Shown: positions 1-9,865 of the stretch, one piece after another | Position numbering within the stretch: the stretch's first letter is position 1 | Layout of the letters: each line of letters begins with the position of its first letter | From: Hydrogenophaga borbori | GTDB lineage: Bacteria; Pseudomonadota; Gammaproteobacteria; Burkholderiales; Burkholderiaceae_C | Assembly (NCBI RefSeq): GCF_003417535.1 | Contig: NZ_QVLS01000007.1 | Coordinates: 186,001-250,000, forward strand | Direction of reading: 5' to 3' | Length of the DNA: 64,000 bases | Notes under the pieces: generated by a model | What the model was told of the DNA's origin: nothing | Database searches by the model: none | Seen by the model: only the letters and a program-made list of their open reading frames with translations | Position numbers and translations under genes: made by a program

Positions 1-682
1 GCGCGAAGCGCATGTCGTTGCAGTCCAGGGTGTAGGGCACGATGAGCTGGTGCGCGTCGCTGCCGTCGCTCTTGCGCACCTTCATCCAGAAGGGCAGGTC
101 GTCGCCGTAGTAGTCGCTGTCGTACTCGAAGCCACCGAAGTCGGCCACCAGGCGGCGCGTGTTCGGGCTGTCGCGCCCGGTGTACCAGCCCAGCGGGCGC
201 TGGCCCGTCAGCTCCGTGAGGAGGCGCATGGCCTCGGCCATGTGGGCGCGTTCGGTGGCCTCGTCCACGTTCTGGTAGTGGATCCACTTGAGGCCGTGGC
301 AGGCGATGTCGTGGCCAAGTTCGGTGAAGGCGGCGCAGACCTCGGGGTGGCGCTGCAGCGCCTGCGCCACGCCGAACACGGTGAGCGGCAGGCCGCGGCG
401 CTCGAACTCGCGCAGCAGGCGCCAGACGCCGGCGCGCGAGCCGTACTCGTAGATGCCCTCCATGCTGATGTGCCGCGCGGGGTAGGCCGCGGGGTTGAAC
501 ATCTCGGAGAGGAACTGCTCGGAGGCGGCGTCGCCGTGCAGCACGCTGTTCTCGCCGCCTTCCTCGTAATTGAGGACGAACTGCACGGCGATGCGCGCGC
601 CGCCGGGCCAGCGGGCGTGCGGCACATCGCGGCCGTAGCCGATGAGGTCGCGCGGGTAGGGGGCGGTGGCGTCGTAGGTCAT
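1..682 (-). CDS. puuE: Allantoinase PuuE, 3' part outside window (partial)
   Basis: Metal-independent allantoinase of the polysaccharide-deacetylase-like PuuE family, which opens the hydantoin ring of allantoin to allantoate in purine breakdown. The start ATG is at 680-682 on the minus strand and 227 codons are visible before the window edge, so the C-terminal part (roughly a quarter) is missing. The N-terminus (MTYDATAPYPRDLIGYGRDVPHARW is typical in pattern: YPRDLIGYG then a GGARIAVQFVLNYEEGGE-like stretch) and the later CHGLKWIHYQ and YTGRDSPNTR blocks are characteristic of PuuE. It is followed at once by a GntR regulator on the same strand, and hiuH, xdhC and puuD lie nearby, which supports a purine-catabolic role. 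Confidence 0.93.
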   Translation of the reverse strand, partial: MTYDATAPYPRDLIGYGRDVPHARWPGGARIAVQFVLNYEEGGENSVLHGDAASEQFLSEMFNPAAYPARHISMEGIYEYGSRAGVWRLLREFERRGLPLTVFGVAQALQRHPEVCAAFTELGHDIACHGLKWIHYQNVDEATERAHMAEAMRLLTELTGQRPLGWYTGRDSPNTRRLVADFGGFEYDSDYYGDDLPFWMKVRKSDGSDAHQLIVPYTLDCNDMRFA

Positions 683-690
683 GGAGGCGC

Positions 691-1356
691 TCAGGACAGG
701 GCGAGCGAGAGGTCGTTGGCGGGCCGGGGGCGGTCGAAGGCCAGGCTGGCCTCGACGTGCTGCAGGTGTTCTTCCATCAGGCGCACGGCCAGGGCCTCGT
801 CGCGACCGGCCAGGGCCTTGACGATGGCGGCGTGCTCGTCGCACGAATCGGCGGCGGCCTCGCTGCTCTGGTACATGAGCGTGATGAGCGCGCAGCGCGA
901 GATCAGGTCGCGCAGCAGGTCGGACAGCACGCGGTTGCCCATGAGCTCGGCCATGCGCACGTGGAAGTCGCCCAGCAGCTCGGTGCGGCCGGGCACGTCC
1001 TGCCGCAGCACGGCCTGGCGCTCCTGCGCCAGGTGCTCGCGCAGGGCGCGCAGGGTGGCCGGCGTGGCCTGGCGGACGAAGGCGCGGGTCATTTCCACCT
1101 CGAGCATGCGGCGCACGGCGAAGACCTGGCGGGCCTCGTCGGCCGAGGGCGTGGACACGAAGGCGCCGCGCGCGGGCTCCAGCCGGATGAGGCGGTTCTG
1201 GGAGAGTTGGAACAGGGCCTGCCTGACCAGGGTGCGCGAGACGCCGAAGTGATCGGCGAGTTTCTGCTCGGCGAGCTTGGTGCCTGGACGCAGCCGGTGT
1301 TCGACGATGGCGCGCGTGAGGGCGTCGACGATCTGGGCCGTGCTGGACGTTTCCAT
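691..1356 (-). CDS. GntR-family regulator with FCD domain, probable purine-catabolism regulator
   Basis: DNA-binding regulator of about 221 aa. Residues 5-70 form a winged helix with the recognition pattern LADHFGVSRTLVRQAL. The rest is an FCD ligand domain with likely metal-binding residues D130/H132, H175 and H197. An upstream in-frame ATG at 1416 would place a perfect palindrome (1384-1399) inside the gene, so the ATG at 1356 (or 1365) is preferred. The gene sits 8 bp upstream of puuE and is divergent from hiuH. It probably controls both, with a purine-pathway intermediate as ligand; the ligand cannot be read from sequence. Confidence 0.88.
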   Translation of the reverse strand: METSSTAQIVDALTRAIVEHRLRPGTKLAEQKLADHFGVSRTLVRQALFQLSQNRLIRLEPARGAFVSTPSADEARQVFAVRRMLEVEMTRAFVRQATPATLRALREHLAQERQAVLRQDVPGRTELLGDFHVRMAELMGNRVLSDLLRDLISRCALITLMYQSSEAAADSCDEHAAIVKALAGRDEALAVRLMEEHLQHVEASLAFDRPRPANDLSLALS

Positions 1357-1383
1357 GCGCCGCATGATAGCCAGATTCGCGCC

Positions 1384-1399
1384 AAAGTGTATACACTTT
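1384..1399. promoter_or_regulatory. Perfect 16-bp palindrome, probable GntR/FCD operator
   Basis: The sequence AAAGTGTATACACTTT equals its own reverse complement. It lies in the divergent gap between the FCD regulator and hiuH, and its TGTATACA core resembles sites bound by FadR/FCD-type GntR proteins. It starts about 30 bp upstream of the hiuH ATG and about 28 bp upstream of the regulator ATG, so one bound dimer could control both promoters. Binding itself is inferred. Confidence 0.7.
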
Positions 1400-1430
1400 C
1401 GGTCGACCAAATTCACAGGAGAACGCGGCC

Positions 1431-1784
1431 ATGGGCTTGAGCACCCACGTACTGGACACGATGCACGGTTGCCCGGCGGCGGGCATGGCGGTGGCGCTCT
1501 ATGCCACGCAGGGCGAGCAAGCGACGCTGATCAAGCGCTTCACGCTCAACGCGGACGGGCGCAACCCGGATGGCCCCTTGCTGGACAACGCCTCGCTGAA
1601 GGCGGGGACCTATCGGCTGGTGTTCGATGTGAAGGGCTACTTCGACGCCCGCGGCGTGGACCTGCCGGAGCCCCGCTTCCTGGACCGCGTGGCGCTGGAT
1701 TTCGGCGTGGCGAGGGTGGACCAGCACTACCACGTGCCGCTGCTGGTGAGCCCCTGGGCCTACTCCACCTACCGCGGCAGCTGA
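1431..1784 (+). CDS. uraH: 5-hydroxyisourate hydrolase
   Basis: Transthyretin-like enzyme (117 aa, normal family length) that hydrolyses 5-hydroxyisourate, the product of urate oxidation. Diagnostic residues are visible: H6 in STHVLD, R44 in DGRNPDG, H99 and H101 in QHYHVPLL, and the C-terminal signature YRGS (114-117). A purine-rich CAGGAGAA ribosome site precedes the ATG at 1431. It is divergent from the GntR regulator with a palindromic operator between them. Together with puuD (urate oxidation) and puuE (allantoin opening) it forms a continuous urate-to-allantoate route. The OHCU decarboxylase gene (uraD) is not in the window. Confidence 0.95.
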   Translation: MGLSTHVLDTMHGCPAAGMAVALYATQGEQATLIKRFTLNADGRNPDGPLLDNASLKAGTYRLVFDVKGYFDARGVDLPEPRFLDRVALDFGVARVDQHYHVPLLVSPWAYSTYRGS

Positions 1785-1824
1785 GCCGCCGTGCCAGCCG
1801 CAGGGCCGGCGTGCCGCCAACAAG

Positions 1825-1847
1825 AAGGCCCGCACGAAGCGGGCCTT
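1825..1847. terminator. Hairpin between convergent genes, possible bidirectional terminator
   Basis: AAGGCCCGC pairs with GCGGGCCTT around the loop ACGAA, a 9-bp stem between the convergent uraH and lipoprotein genes. The flanking T-tract is poor in either direction, so it may be a weak or Rho-assisted terminator. Confidence 0.5.
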
Positions 1848-1870
1848 GAAAACGTCTCAAACCACGGAGA

Positions 1871-2425
<555 letters not shown>

Positions 2426-2578
2426 GCGTTTCTCTCAGCGGGGCCGGCCTCGCCATACCGCGGGGCCGATGGAGTGTATGTGCGAAATCGCACGCGGTGC
2501 CAATCACAACGGCCGATACTGGCGGCCCTTGGGTTTCTCTTACAGATCCATACAGCTTTGTCGACAGGGACGCCACAC

Positions 2579-3406
2579 ATGGCGGGTGAGTTGCAGACCT
2601 TCCTTCGCCGCTTGCGCGACGAGCCCGCCGTGCTGGTGACGGTGCGCGCCTCACGCGGTTCGGTGCCCCGCGAGGCCGGCACCTGGATGGCGGTGTTTCG
2701 CAACGACACCATCGACACCATCGGCGGCGGACACCTGGAATGGGACGCGATGCGCCGCGCGCGCGAGATGCTGGTGCGACGCGCGGTCCAGCCATCCGTG
2801 CAGTCGGTCACGCTTGGCCCCAGTCTGGGCCAGTGCTGCGGCGGGGCACTGGAACTTTCGTATCAACCCGTCGGCGCCGCCGACGCGCCGGCGCTGCGCG
2901 AGCGCCTGGGCACGGCCCTGCGGCCGGTGGCGCTGTTCGGCGGTGGGCACGTGGGCCGAGCGCTGGTGCGCGCGCTTGCGCCACTGCCCTTCGCCATCAC
3001 CTGGATCGACAGCCGCGACGAGGTCTTTCCCGACCCGCTGCCCGAGGGCGTGGCGGCCGAGCACTCCGACCCGGTGCAGGCCGCCGTGCCGGCGCTGGCC
3101 AGCGGCTCGCTGGTGCTGGTCATGAGCTTTTCGCACGCCGAGGACCTGGACATCGTGGCGGCCTGCCTGCGCCGCCTGCGCGAACGCGACGATCTCGGCT
3201 TCATCGGCCTCATCGGCAGCCGCACCAAGTGGGCCACCTTCCGCCACCGGCTCACGGAGCGCGGCTTCAGCGAAGAAGAGCTGGCGCGCGTGACCTGCCC
3301 GATCGGCCTGCCCGGCATCACCGGCAAGGCACCGGCCGTGATCGCGGCGGCGGTGGTGGCGCAGTTGTTGCTGCTGACGCCGAAGACCTCCGCGAGCGGT
3401 GTTTGA
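2579..3406 (+). CDS. xdhC: Xanthine dehydrogenase accessory protein XdhC
   Basis: Molybdenum-cofactor insertion factor for xanthine dehydrogenase, which makes urate from xanthine. The ATG at 2579 gives 275 aa, usual for XdhC. The N-terminal CoxI/XdhC domain carries the paired-cysteine motif LGQCCGG (about 83-89). A Rossmann fold follows with GGGHVG at 121-126. The C-terminal IGLIGSRTKWATF and CPIGLPGITGKAPAVIA blocks are family hallmarks. The xdhA/xdhB subunit genes are not visible here. The next gene is puuD, so the two consecutive steps xanthine to urate and urate to 5-hydroxyisourate are served by neighbouring genes. Confidence 0.93.
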   Translation: MAGELQTFLRRLRDEPAVLVTVRASRGSVPREAGTWMAVFRNDTIDTIGGGHLEWDAMRRAREMLVRRAVQPSVQSVTLGPSLGQCCGGALELSYQPVGAADAPALRERLGTALRPVALFGGGHVGRALVRALAPLPFAITWIDSRDEVFPDPLPEGVAAEHSDPVQAAVPALASGSLVLVMSFSHAEDLDIVAACLRRLRERDDLGFIGLIGSRTKWATFRHRLTERGFSEEELARVTCPIGLPGITGKAPAVIAAAVVAQLLLLTPKTSASGV

Positions 3407-3547
3407 GCCGCTACACTGCGGGCCTTCTGTGGTCGCAGCGGAGCCGGTGCAACGCACCGTGTATCGCGGCCCTCGGTCGGCTCAGAGCGCCCGCGGTGGT
3501 GAGTCGAAACGCCGGATGGCCCAAAACCATCCCTTGAACGAGGTGCC

Positions 3548-4744
3548 ATGGAAACCTACCTGCTCGACTGGGCCAACCTGCTGTTGCGCTGGCTGCACGT
3601 CATCGTCGCCATCGCCTGGATCGGCTCTTCCTTCTATTTCGTTTTCCTCGACAGCAGCCTCACGCCGCCCGAGGACGAGGCGCTGCGCCGCGACGGCGCC
3701 ACCGGCGAGCTGTGGGCCGTGCACGGCGGCGGCTTCTACCACCCGGTGAAATACGCGGTCTCGCCGCCGCAGTTGCCGGGCCACCTGCACTGGTTCTTCT
3801 GGGAAAGCTACTCCACCTGGCTCTCGGGCTTTGCGCTGTTCCTGGTGTCCTATCTGTGGAGCCCCAAGGTCTACCTGATCGACCCGCAGGTCTTCGACTG
3901 GTCGCCGGCCGCGGCCATCGCCACCGCGCTGGCCTTCCTGGTGGTGTTCTGGCTGGCCTACGACACCATTTGCCGCACCCTGGGGCAGACCAAGAACGGC
4001 GACGCCAAGGTGGGCGCGGCCGTGGCCGTGCTGGTGGCGGTGGCCGCGCTGCTGGCCACCTCGCTGTTCGCGGGGCGCGCGGCCTTCCTGCTGGTGGGCG
4101 CCATGATCGCCACGGCCATGAGCGCCAACGTGTTCTTCTGGATCATCCCGGGCCAGCGCAAGGTGGTGGCCGCGCTCAAGGCCGGCCAGCCGGTGGACCC
4201 CATCCATGGCCAGCGCGGCAAGCAGCGCAGCGTGCACAACACCTACTTCACGCTGCCGGTGCTGTTCGCCATGCTGAGCAACCACTACAGCTTCACCTAC
4301 GCGAACCCGCACAACGGCTGGGTGCTGATCGCCATGATGGCCGCGGGCGCGGCGATCCGGCAGTTCTTCGTGCTGCGCCACGGCTTCAAGCTGGGCCGCA
4401 ACCCGCACCCCTGGAAGTACGCGCTGGCGGGCGTGGTGGTGTTGATCGGCGTGATCGTCTGGCTCAAGCCCGCACCGGCCGCGCCGGCGGCCTCGCGGCC
4501 GGCGGTGAGCGCGGCCCGGGTGCAGGCCGTGGTGGCGCAGCGCTGCGTGATGTGCCACGGCGAGGCCCTGCAGTCCAAGGGCGTTCGGCTGGACAGCCCG
4601 GCCGAACTCCAGCGCCACGCGCAGGCGGTGTACCAGCAGGCCGTGGTCACCAAGGTGATGCCCATCAACAACGCCACCGGCATCACCGACGAGGAGCGCG
4701 CGCTGATCGGCGACTGGTTCCGCGCCGGCGCGCCCGCCGACTGA
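3548..4744 (+). CDS. puuD: Urate hydroxylase PuuD (membrane urate oxidase with cytochrome c domain)
   Basis: Integral membrane urate-oxidising enzyme of 398 aa. About eight hydrophobic segments span residues 10-305, starting with [24 protein letters not shown]-terminal class I cytochrome c domain follows, with the haem motif CVMCH at 333-337 and a likely axial methionine at 371 (KVMPINN). This architecture is that of PuuD, which passes electrons to the respiratory chain instead of making hydrogen peroxide like soluble uricase. It lies 141 bp after xdhC and feeds the 5-hydroxyisourate hydrolase encoded at 1431-1784. Confidence 0.93.
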   Translation: METYLLDWANLLLRWLHVIVAIAWIGSSFYFVFLDSSLTPPEDEALRRDGATGELWAVHGGGFYHPVKYAVSPPQLPGHLHWFFWESYSTWLSGFALFLVSYLWSPKVYLIDPQVFDWSPAAAIATALAFLVVFWLAYDTICRTLGQTKNGDAKVGAAVAVLVAVAALLATSLFAGRAAFLLVGAMIATAMSANVFFWIIPGQRKVVAALKAGQPVDPIHGQRGKQRSVHNTYFTLPVLFAMLSNHYSFTYANPHNGWVLIAMMAAGAAIRQFFVLRHGFKLGRNPHPWKYALAGVVVLIGVIVWLKPAPAAPAASRPAVSAARVQAVVAQRCVMCHGEALQSKGVRLDSPAELQRHAQAVYQQAVVTKVMPINNATGITDEERALIGDWFRAGAPAD

Positions 4745-4842
4745 GCCGACCGGGCGCATGCCCGGCGCCGGGCTCGGGCATGGGCAGGCGGGTTAACCTC
4801 GCGGGTGTTCCCCGCATCTTTGACACCCGAGAGAGACCCACC

Positions 4843-5948
<1,106 letters not shown>

Positions 5949-5949
<1 letters not shown>

Positions 5950-6797
5950 TGGCCGTGGAGACGCTGAGCGAGCACCGCTGCTTCGGCGGCGTGCAGGGCT
6001 TTTACCGGCACGAGTCGACCGCCATCGGCCTGCCCATGCGCTTCGGCGTGTTCCTGCCGCCGCAGGCGGCCAAGGGCCCGGTGCCGGTGCTCTTCTACCT
6101 CGCGGGCCTGACCTGCACCGAGGAAACCTTCGCCATCAAGGCCGGCGCGCAGCGCCTGGCGGCCAAGCTGGGCCTGGCCATCGTCACGCCCGACACCAGC
6201 CCGCGCGCCACCGGCATCGAGGGCGCCGACGCGGCCTGGGACTTCGGCCACGGCGCGGGCTTTTACCTCGACGCCAGCGAGGCGCCGTGGTCGCGCCACT
6301 TCCGCATGGAATGCTGGATCGTGGAGGAGCTGCGCGCGCTGGTGTTCGAGCGCTTCGCCCTGCGCCGCGACCGCGTGGGCGTGTTCGGCCACTCCATGGG
6401 CGGGCATGGCGCGCTCACGCTGGCGCTGCGCCACCCATCGCTGTTCCAGAGCGTATCGGCCTTTGCGCCGATCGCCGCGCCCACGCAATGCCCCTGGGGC
6501 GAGAAGGCGTTCACCGGCTACCTGGGCGAGGACCGCGCCCGCTGGGCGGAGCACGACGCCACCGAGCTCATCCAGGCGGGCAAGCGCTGCCCGCCGCTGC
6601 TGATCGACCAAGGCCGCGCCGACCAGTTCCTGGCGGCGCAGCTGCACCCGGACAAGCTGGAAGCGGCCTGCCGCGCCGCCGGCCAGCCGCTCACGCTGCG
6701 CTGGCACGAGGGCTACGACCACGGCTACTACTTCGTCCAGAGCGTGGTGGCCGATCACCTGCGGCACCACGCCAGGACCCTAGAAAAGCTGGGCTGA
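5949..6797 (+). CDS. fghA: S-formylglutathione hydrolase
   Basis: Serine esterase of 282 aa (esterase D family) that releases formate and glutathione from S-formylglutathione, the second step of formaldehyde detoxification. The nucleophile elbow GHSMGGHGAL places the catalytic serine at 149, the oxyanion region LAGLTCTEETF lies near 52-61, and the C-terminal EGYDHGYYF supplies the catalytic histidine near 258. It starts on the last base of the frmA stop (TGATG). The HAD gene follows 3 bp after its stop. Confidence 0.95.
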
Positions 6798-6800
6798 GCC

Positions 6801-7457
6801 ATGGTCCGCCGCTACGACCTCATCGCCTTCGACTGGGACGGCACGCTCTACGACTCCACGGCCGTCATCGCGCAGAGCATCCAGCGCGCCGTGGCCGACG
6901 TGGGCGGCACCGTGCCCACGCGCGAGCAGGCCAGCTACGTCATCGGCATGGGCCTGATGCAGGCCCTGGCGCACGCCGCGCCCGACGTGCCACCCGACCT
7001 GTACCCGCGCCTGGGCGAGCGCTACCGCCACCACTACCTGGCCAGCCAGAACGACCTCAGCCTGTTCGACGGTGTGCTGCCGCTGTTGCAGGCGCTCAAG
7101 GAACGGCACCATTGGCTGGCCGTGGCCACCGGCAAGAGCCGGCGCGGGCTCGACGAGGTGCTTCGCACGGTGGAGCTGAGCGGCGTGTTCGACGGTTCTC
7201 GCACGGCCGATGAAACGGCCGGCAAGCCCAGCCCGCTGATGCTGCACCAGCTGATGCGCGAGTTCGGCGTCGAGCCCGAGCGCACGCTGATGGTCGGCGA
7301 CACCACGCACGACCTGCAGATGGCGGTGAACGCCGGTTGCGCGAGCGTGGGCGTGAGCTACGGCGCGCACGAGCCCGACGCCTTTCACGCCCTGGGGCCA
7401 CGCTTCGTTGCGCACTCGGTGGCCGAACTGCACGGCTGGCTGCTCGAACACGCCTGA
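6801..7457 (+). CDS. HAD-IA family hydrolase (phosphoglycolate-phosphatase-like)
   Basis: Cytosolic haloacid-dehalogenase phosphatase of 218 aa. Motif I is FDWDGTLYDS with the Asp nucleophile D11 and D13, motif II is the VATGKSRRGL region, and motifs III/IV are the AGKPSPLML lysine and VGDTTHDLQMA acidic pair. It resembles the Gph/PGP branch and YjjG-like phosphatases, but the substrate cannot be told from sequence. It is packed between the S-formylglutathione hydrolase and Rieske genes, with gaps of 3 and 12 bp, so it is probably cotranscribed. Confidence 0.9.
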   Translation: MVRRYDLIAFDWDGTLYDSTAVIAQSIQRAVADVGGTVPTREQASYVIGMGLMQALAHAAPDVPPDLYPRLGERYRHHYLASQNDLSLFDGVLPLLQALKERHHWLAVATGKSRRGLDEVLRTVELSGVFDGSRTADETAGKPSPLMLHQLMREFGVEPERTLMVGDTTHDLQMAVNAGCASVGVSYGAHEPDAFHALGPRFVAHSVAELHGWLLEHA

Positions 7458-7469
7458 GGCCTGACCCGC

Positions 7470-7850
7470 ATGGCGCCCGGACCCGCCGACGACCTGCACC
7501 CGCTGTGCCACAGCCGCGACCTGGTCGATGGCGGCCAGGGCGTGTCCTTCGACGTCAACTACGCGGGGCAGACCTGCCGGGCCTTCGCCATCCGCTACCA
7601 GGGGCGTGCCCACGCCTACCTGAACCGCTGCACCCACGTGGCCATGGAGCTGGACTGGCGTCCCGACCATTTCTTCGACGACAGCGCGCGCTGGCTGCTG
7701 TGTGCCACGCACGGCGCGGTGTACGCGCCCGACACCGGCGAATGCCGCGGTGGGCCCTGCCGGGGCGGCCTGTTCCGGATCGAACTGGTGGAGCTCGATG
7801 GCGTGGTGCACTGGCGCTCCCAGTACCATCTCAAACCCGTGGAATTCTGA
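7470..7850 (+). CDS. Rieske [2Fe-2S] domain protein
   Basis: Small soluble Rieske ferredoxin-like protein of 126 aa. The cluster ligands are visible as CTH (about 52-54) and CATHGAVY (about 76-83), spaced by about 21 residues, followed by the CRGGPC loop. There is no membrane anchor or catalytic oxygenase domain, so it is an electron carrier or a stand-alone Rieske domain of unknown partner. In many Burkholderiales the same trio of HAD phosphatase, Rieske protein and S49 peptidase is clustered, as here. Confidence 0.9.
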   Translation: MAPGPADDLHPLCHSRDLVDGGQGVSFDVNYAGQTCRAFAIRYQGRAHAYLNRCTHVAMELDWRPDHFFDDSARWLLCATHGAVYAPDTGECRGGPCRGGLFRIELVELDGVVHWRSQYHLKPVEF

Positions 7851-7863
7851 AAGCGAGCCCGTC

Positions 7864-8838
7864 GTGAACGAGGACTTCAACACCGCCGCCACCCCTCGCC
7901 CCGCCGGCGTGTCCTGGGAGCGCGAGGCCATCGAAAAGCTGCTGTTCGCCCAGCTCAGGGAGCAGCGCGCCGCGCGCCGCTGGAAGCTGTTCTTCCGCTT
8001 CGCCTGGCTGCTGGTGATCGGCGCCATCGTCTGGCTGGCCGTCAAGGCCGAGCACATGGCGGGCTCGCAGCCCAGCACGCCGCACACCGCGGTGATCGAA
8101 ATCGAAGGCACCATCGGTGCCGGCGCCCAGGCCAGCGCCGAGAACGTGCTGCCCGCGCTGCGCCAGGCCTTCGAGGACCACGGTGCCCAGGGCATCGTGC
8201 TGCTCATCAACTCACCGGGCGGCAGTCCGGTGCAGGCCGGCATCATCAACGACGAGATCCGCCGCTTGAAGGGCCTGCACGACAAGAAGGTCTATGCCGT
8301 GGTGGAGGAAACCTGCGCCTCGGCGGCCTACTACATCGCGGCGGCGGCCGACGACATTTATGTCGACAAGGCCAGCCTGGTGGGCAGCATCGGCGTGCTG
8401 ATGGACGGCTTCGGCTTCACGGGCCTGATGGACAAGCTGGGCGTGGAGCGGCGCCTGATGGTGGCGGGCCGCAACAAGGCCATGCTCGACCCCTTCAGCC
8501 CGCAGGACGAGCAGCAGAAGGCCTACCTGCAGGCCATGCTCGACGAGATCCACCTGCAGTTCATCGAGGTGGTGAAGCAGGGCCGCGGCAAGCGCCTGAA
8601 GGAAGACGCCGACACCTTCACCGGCCTGGTGTGGAGCGGCCAGCAGGCCGTGAACCACGGCCTGGCCGACGGCCTGGGCAACCTCGACTACGTGGCACGC
8701 GAGGTGATCAAGGCCGAGGAGGTGGTGGACTACACCCAGCGCGAGAACCTGGGCCTGCGCCTGGCGCGCCAGTTCGGCGCGAGCTTCGGCGAAGGGGCGT
8801 TCAAGGCGGCGCAGTCCGCCGGCATTCAGCTGCGGTAA
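7864..8838 (+). CDS. S49 family peptidase (SppA-like, membrane-anchored)
   Basis: Signal-peptide-peptidase-like serine protease with a GTG start at 7864 (324 aa; no ATG is available near the start). A single TM helix lies near residues 42-61 (FFRFAWLLVIGAIVWLAV). The S49 domain then follows: LLINSPGGSPVQAG oxyanion loop, the serine region EETCASAAYYIAAAADDIY, the substrate loop LVGSIGVLMDGFG, and the Ser/Lys dyad lysine in GRNKAMLDPF. The length is that of 36K-type SppA enzymes. Its last 13 bp overlap the end of convergent galE. Confidence 0.92.
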   Translation: MNEDFNTAATPRPAGVSWEREAIEKLLFAQLREQRAARRWKLFFRFAWLLVIGAIVWLAVKAEHMAGSQPSTPHTAVIEIEGTIGAGAQASAENVLPALRQAFEDHGAQGIVLLINSPGGSPVQAGIINDEIRRLKGLHDKKVYAVVEETCASAAYYIAAAADDIYVDKASLVGSIGVLMDGFGFTGLMDKLGVERRLMVAGRNKAMLDPFSPQDEQQKAYLQAMLDEIHLQFIEVVKQGRGKRLKEDADTFTGLVWSGQQAVNHGLADGLGNLDYVAREVIKAEEVVDYTQRENLGLRLARQFGASFGEGAFKAAQSAGIQLR

Positions 8839-9857
8839 CCGTTCGGGTTCTCGCGCTGCCAGCGCCAGGCGTCGGCGCACATTTCATCGAGCGTGTGGCG
8901 CGATTGCCAGCCCAGCAGCTGGCGCGCCAGCGAGGGGTCGGCCCAGCACTGGGCCACGTCGCCCGCGCGGCGCGGGGTCACGCGGTAGGGCACGGCCCGC
9001 CCACTGGCCTTCTCGAAGGCGGCCACCACCTCGAGCACGCTGTGGCCGCGCCCGGTGCCCAGGTTCACGGTGAAGCTCTCGCCCCGGCCCAGCAGGGCCT
9101 GGATGGCGGCGACGTGGCCGCGCGCCAGGTCCATGACGTGGATGAAGTCGCGCACGCCGGTGCCGTCGGGTGTGGGGTAGTCGCCGCCGAAGACGTTGAG
9201 GTGCTCGCGCGCGCCCACGGCCACCTGGGCCACGAAGGGCATCAGGTTGTTGGGGATGCCGGCCGGGTCCTCGCCGATCAGGCCGCTCGGGTGCGCGCCC
9301 ACGGGGTTGAAGTAGCGCAGGGCGCCGATGCGCCAGTGCGGCTGCGCGGTCTGCAGCGCCTGAAGCATGTCCTCGATGACCAGCTTGGTGTGGCCGTAGG
9401 GGTTGGTGTGGCTGCGCGCGAAGTCCTCGGTGATGGGCACGCGCACCGGGTCGCCATAGACCGTGGCGCTGCTGGAGAACACCAGCGTGGGCGGCTGCGA
9501 CGGGTCTTCGGCGGCCACGGCCGACATGGCCTGCAGCAGACTGGTGGCGCCGCCCAGGTTGTTGCGGTAGTACTTCAGCGGATTGGCCACGCTCTCGCCC
9601 ACGGCCTTGTCGCCCGCGAAGTGCACGACGCCCGCCGGGCGGTGGCGGCGCAGCACCTCGGTGAGCCAGGGCGTGTCCAGCACGTCGCCGCGCTCCAGCA
9701 GCAGGGCCTGCCCGGTGATGCGCTGCAGGCGCTCCATCACCACCGGGTGGCTGTTGGCAAAGTTGTCGAGCACGATGGGCGCGTAGCCGGCTTCGACCAG
9801 GGCCACGGCGGTGTGGCTGCCGATGTAGCCGGCGCCGCCGGTGAGCAGGATGTTCAT
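8826..9857 (-). CDS. galE: UDP-glucose 4-epimerase
   Basis: NAD-dependent short-chain dehydrogenase-fold epimerase interconverting UDP-glucose and UDP-galactose; 343 aa, usual length. The N-terminal dinucleotide motif is TGGAGYIGSH, the catalytic serine region is FSSSATVYG, and the YxxxK pair lies in NPYGHTKLVIED. The C-terminal block with GTGRGHSVLEV and AGDVAQCWADP is typical of GalE. The gene is followed on the minus strand by nothing, as its stop overlaps the convergent peptidase gene. manC lies 8 bp upstream, so both belong to a sugar-nucleotide unit with divergent galU. Confidence 0.96.
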   Translation of the reverse strand: MNILLTGGAGYIGSHTAVALVEAGYAPIVLDNFANSHPVVMERLQRITGQALLLERGDVLDTPWLTEVLRRHRPAGVVHFAGDKAVGESVANPLKYYRNNLGGATSLLQAMSAVAAEDPSQPPTLVFSSSATVYGDPVRVPITEDFARSHTNPYGHTKLVIEDMLQALQTAQPHWRIGALRYFNPVGAHPSGLIGEDPAGIPNNLMPFVAQVAVGAREHLNVFGGDYPTPDGTGVRDFIHVMDLARGHVAAIQALLGRGESFTVNLGTGRGHSVLEVVAAFEKASGRAVPYRVTPRRAGDVAQCWADPSLARQLLGWQSRHTLDEMCADAWRWQRENPNGYRS

Positions 9858-9865
9858 GCGGGTGC

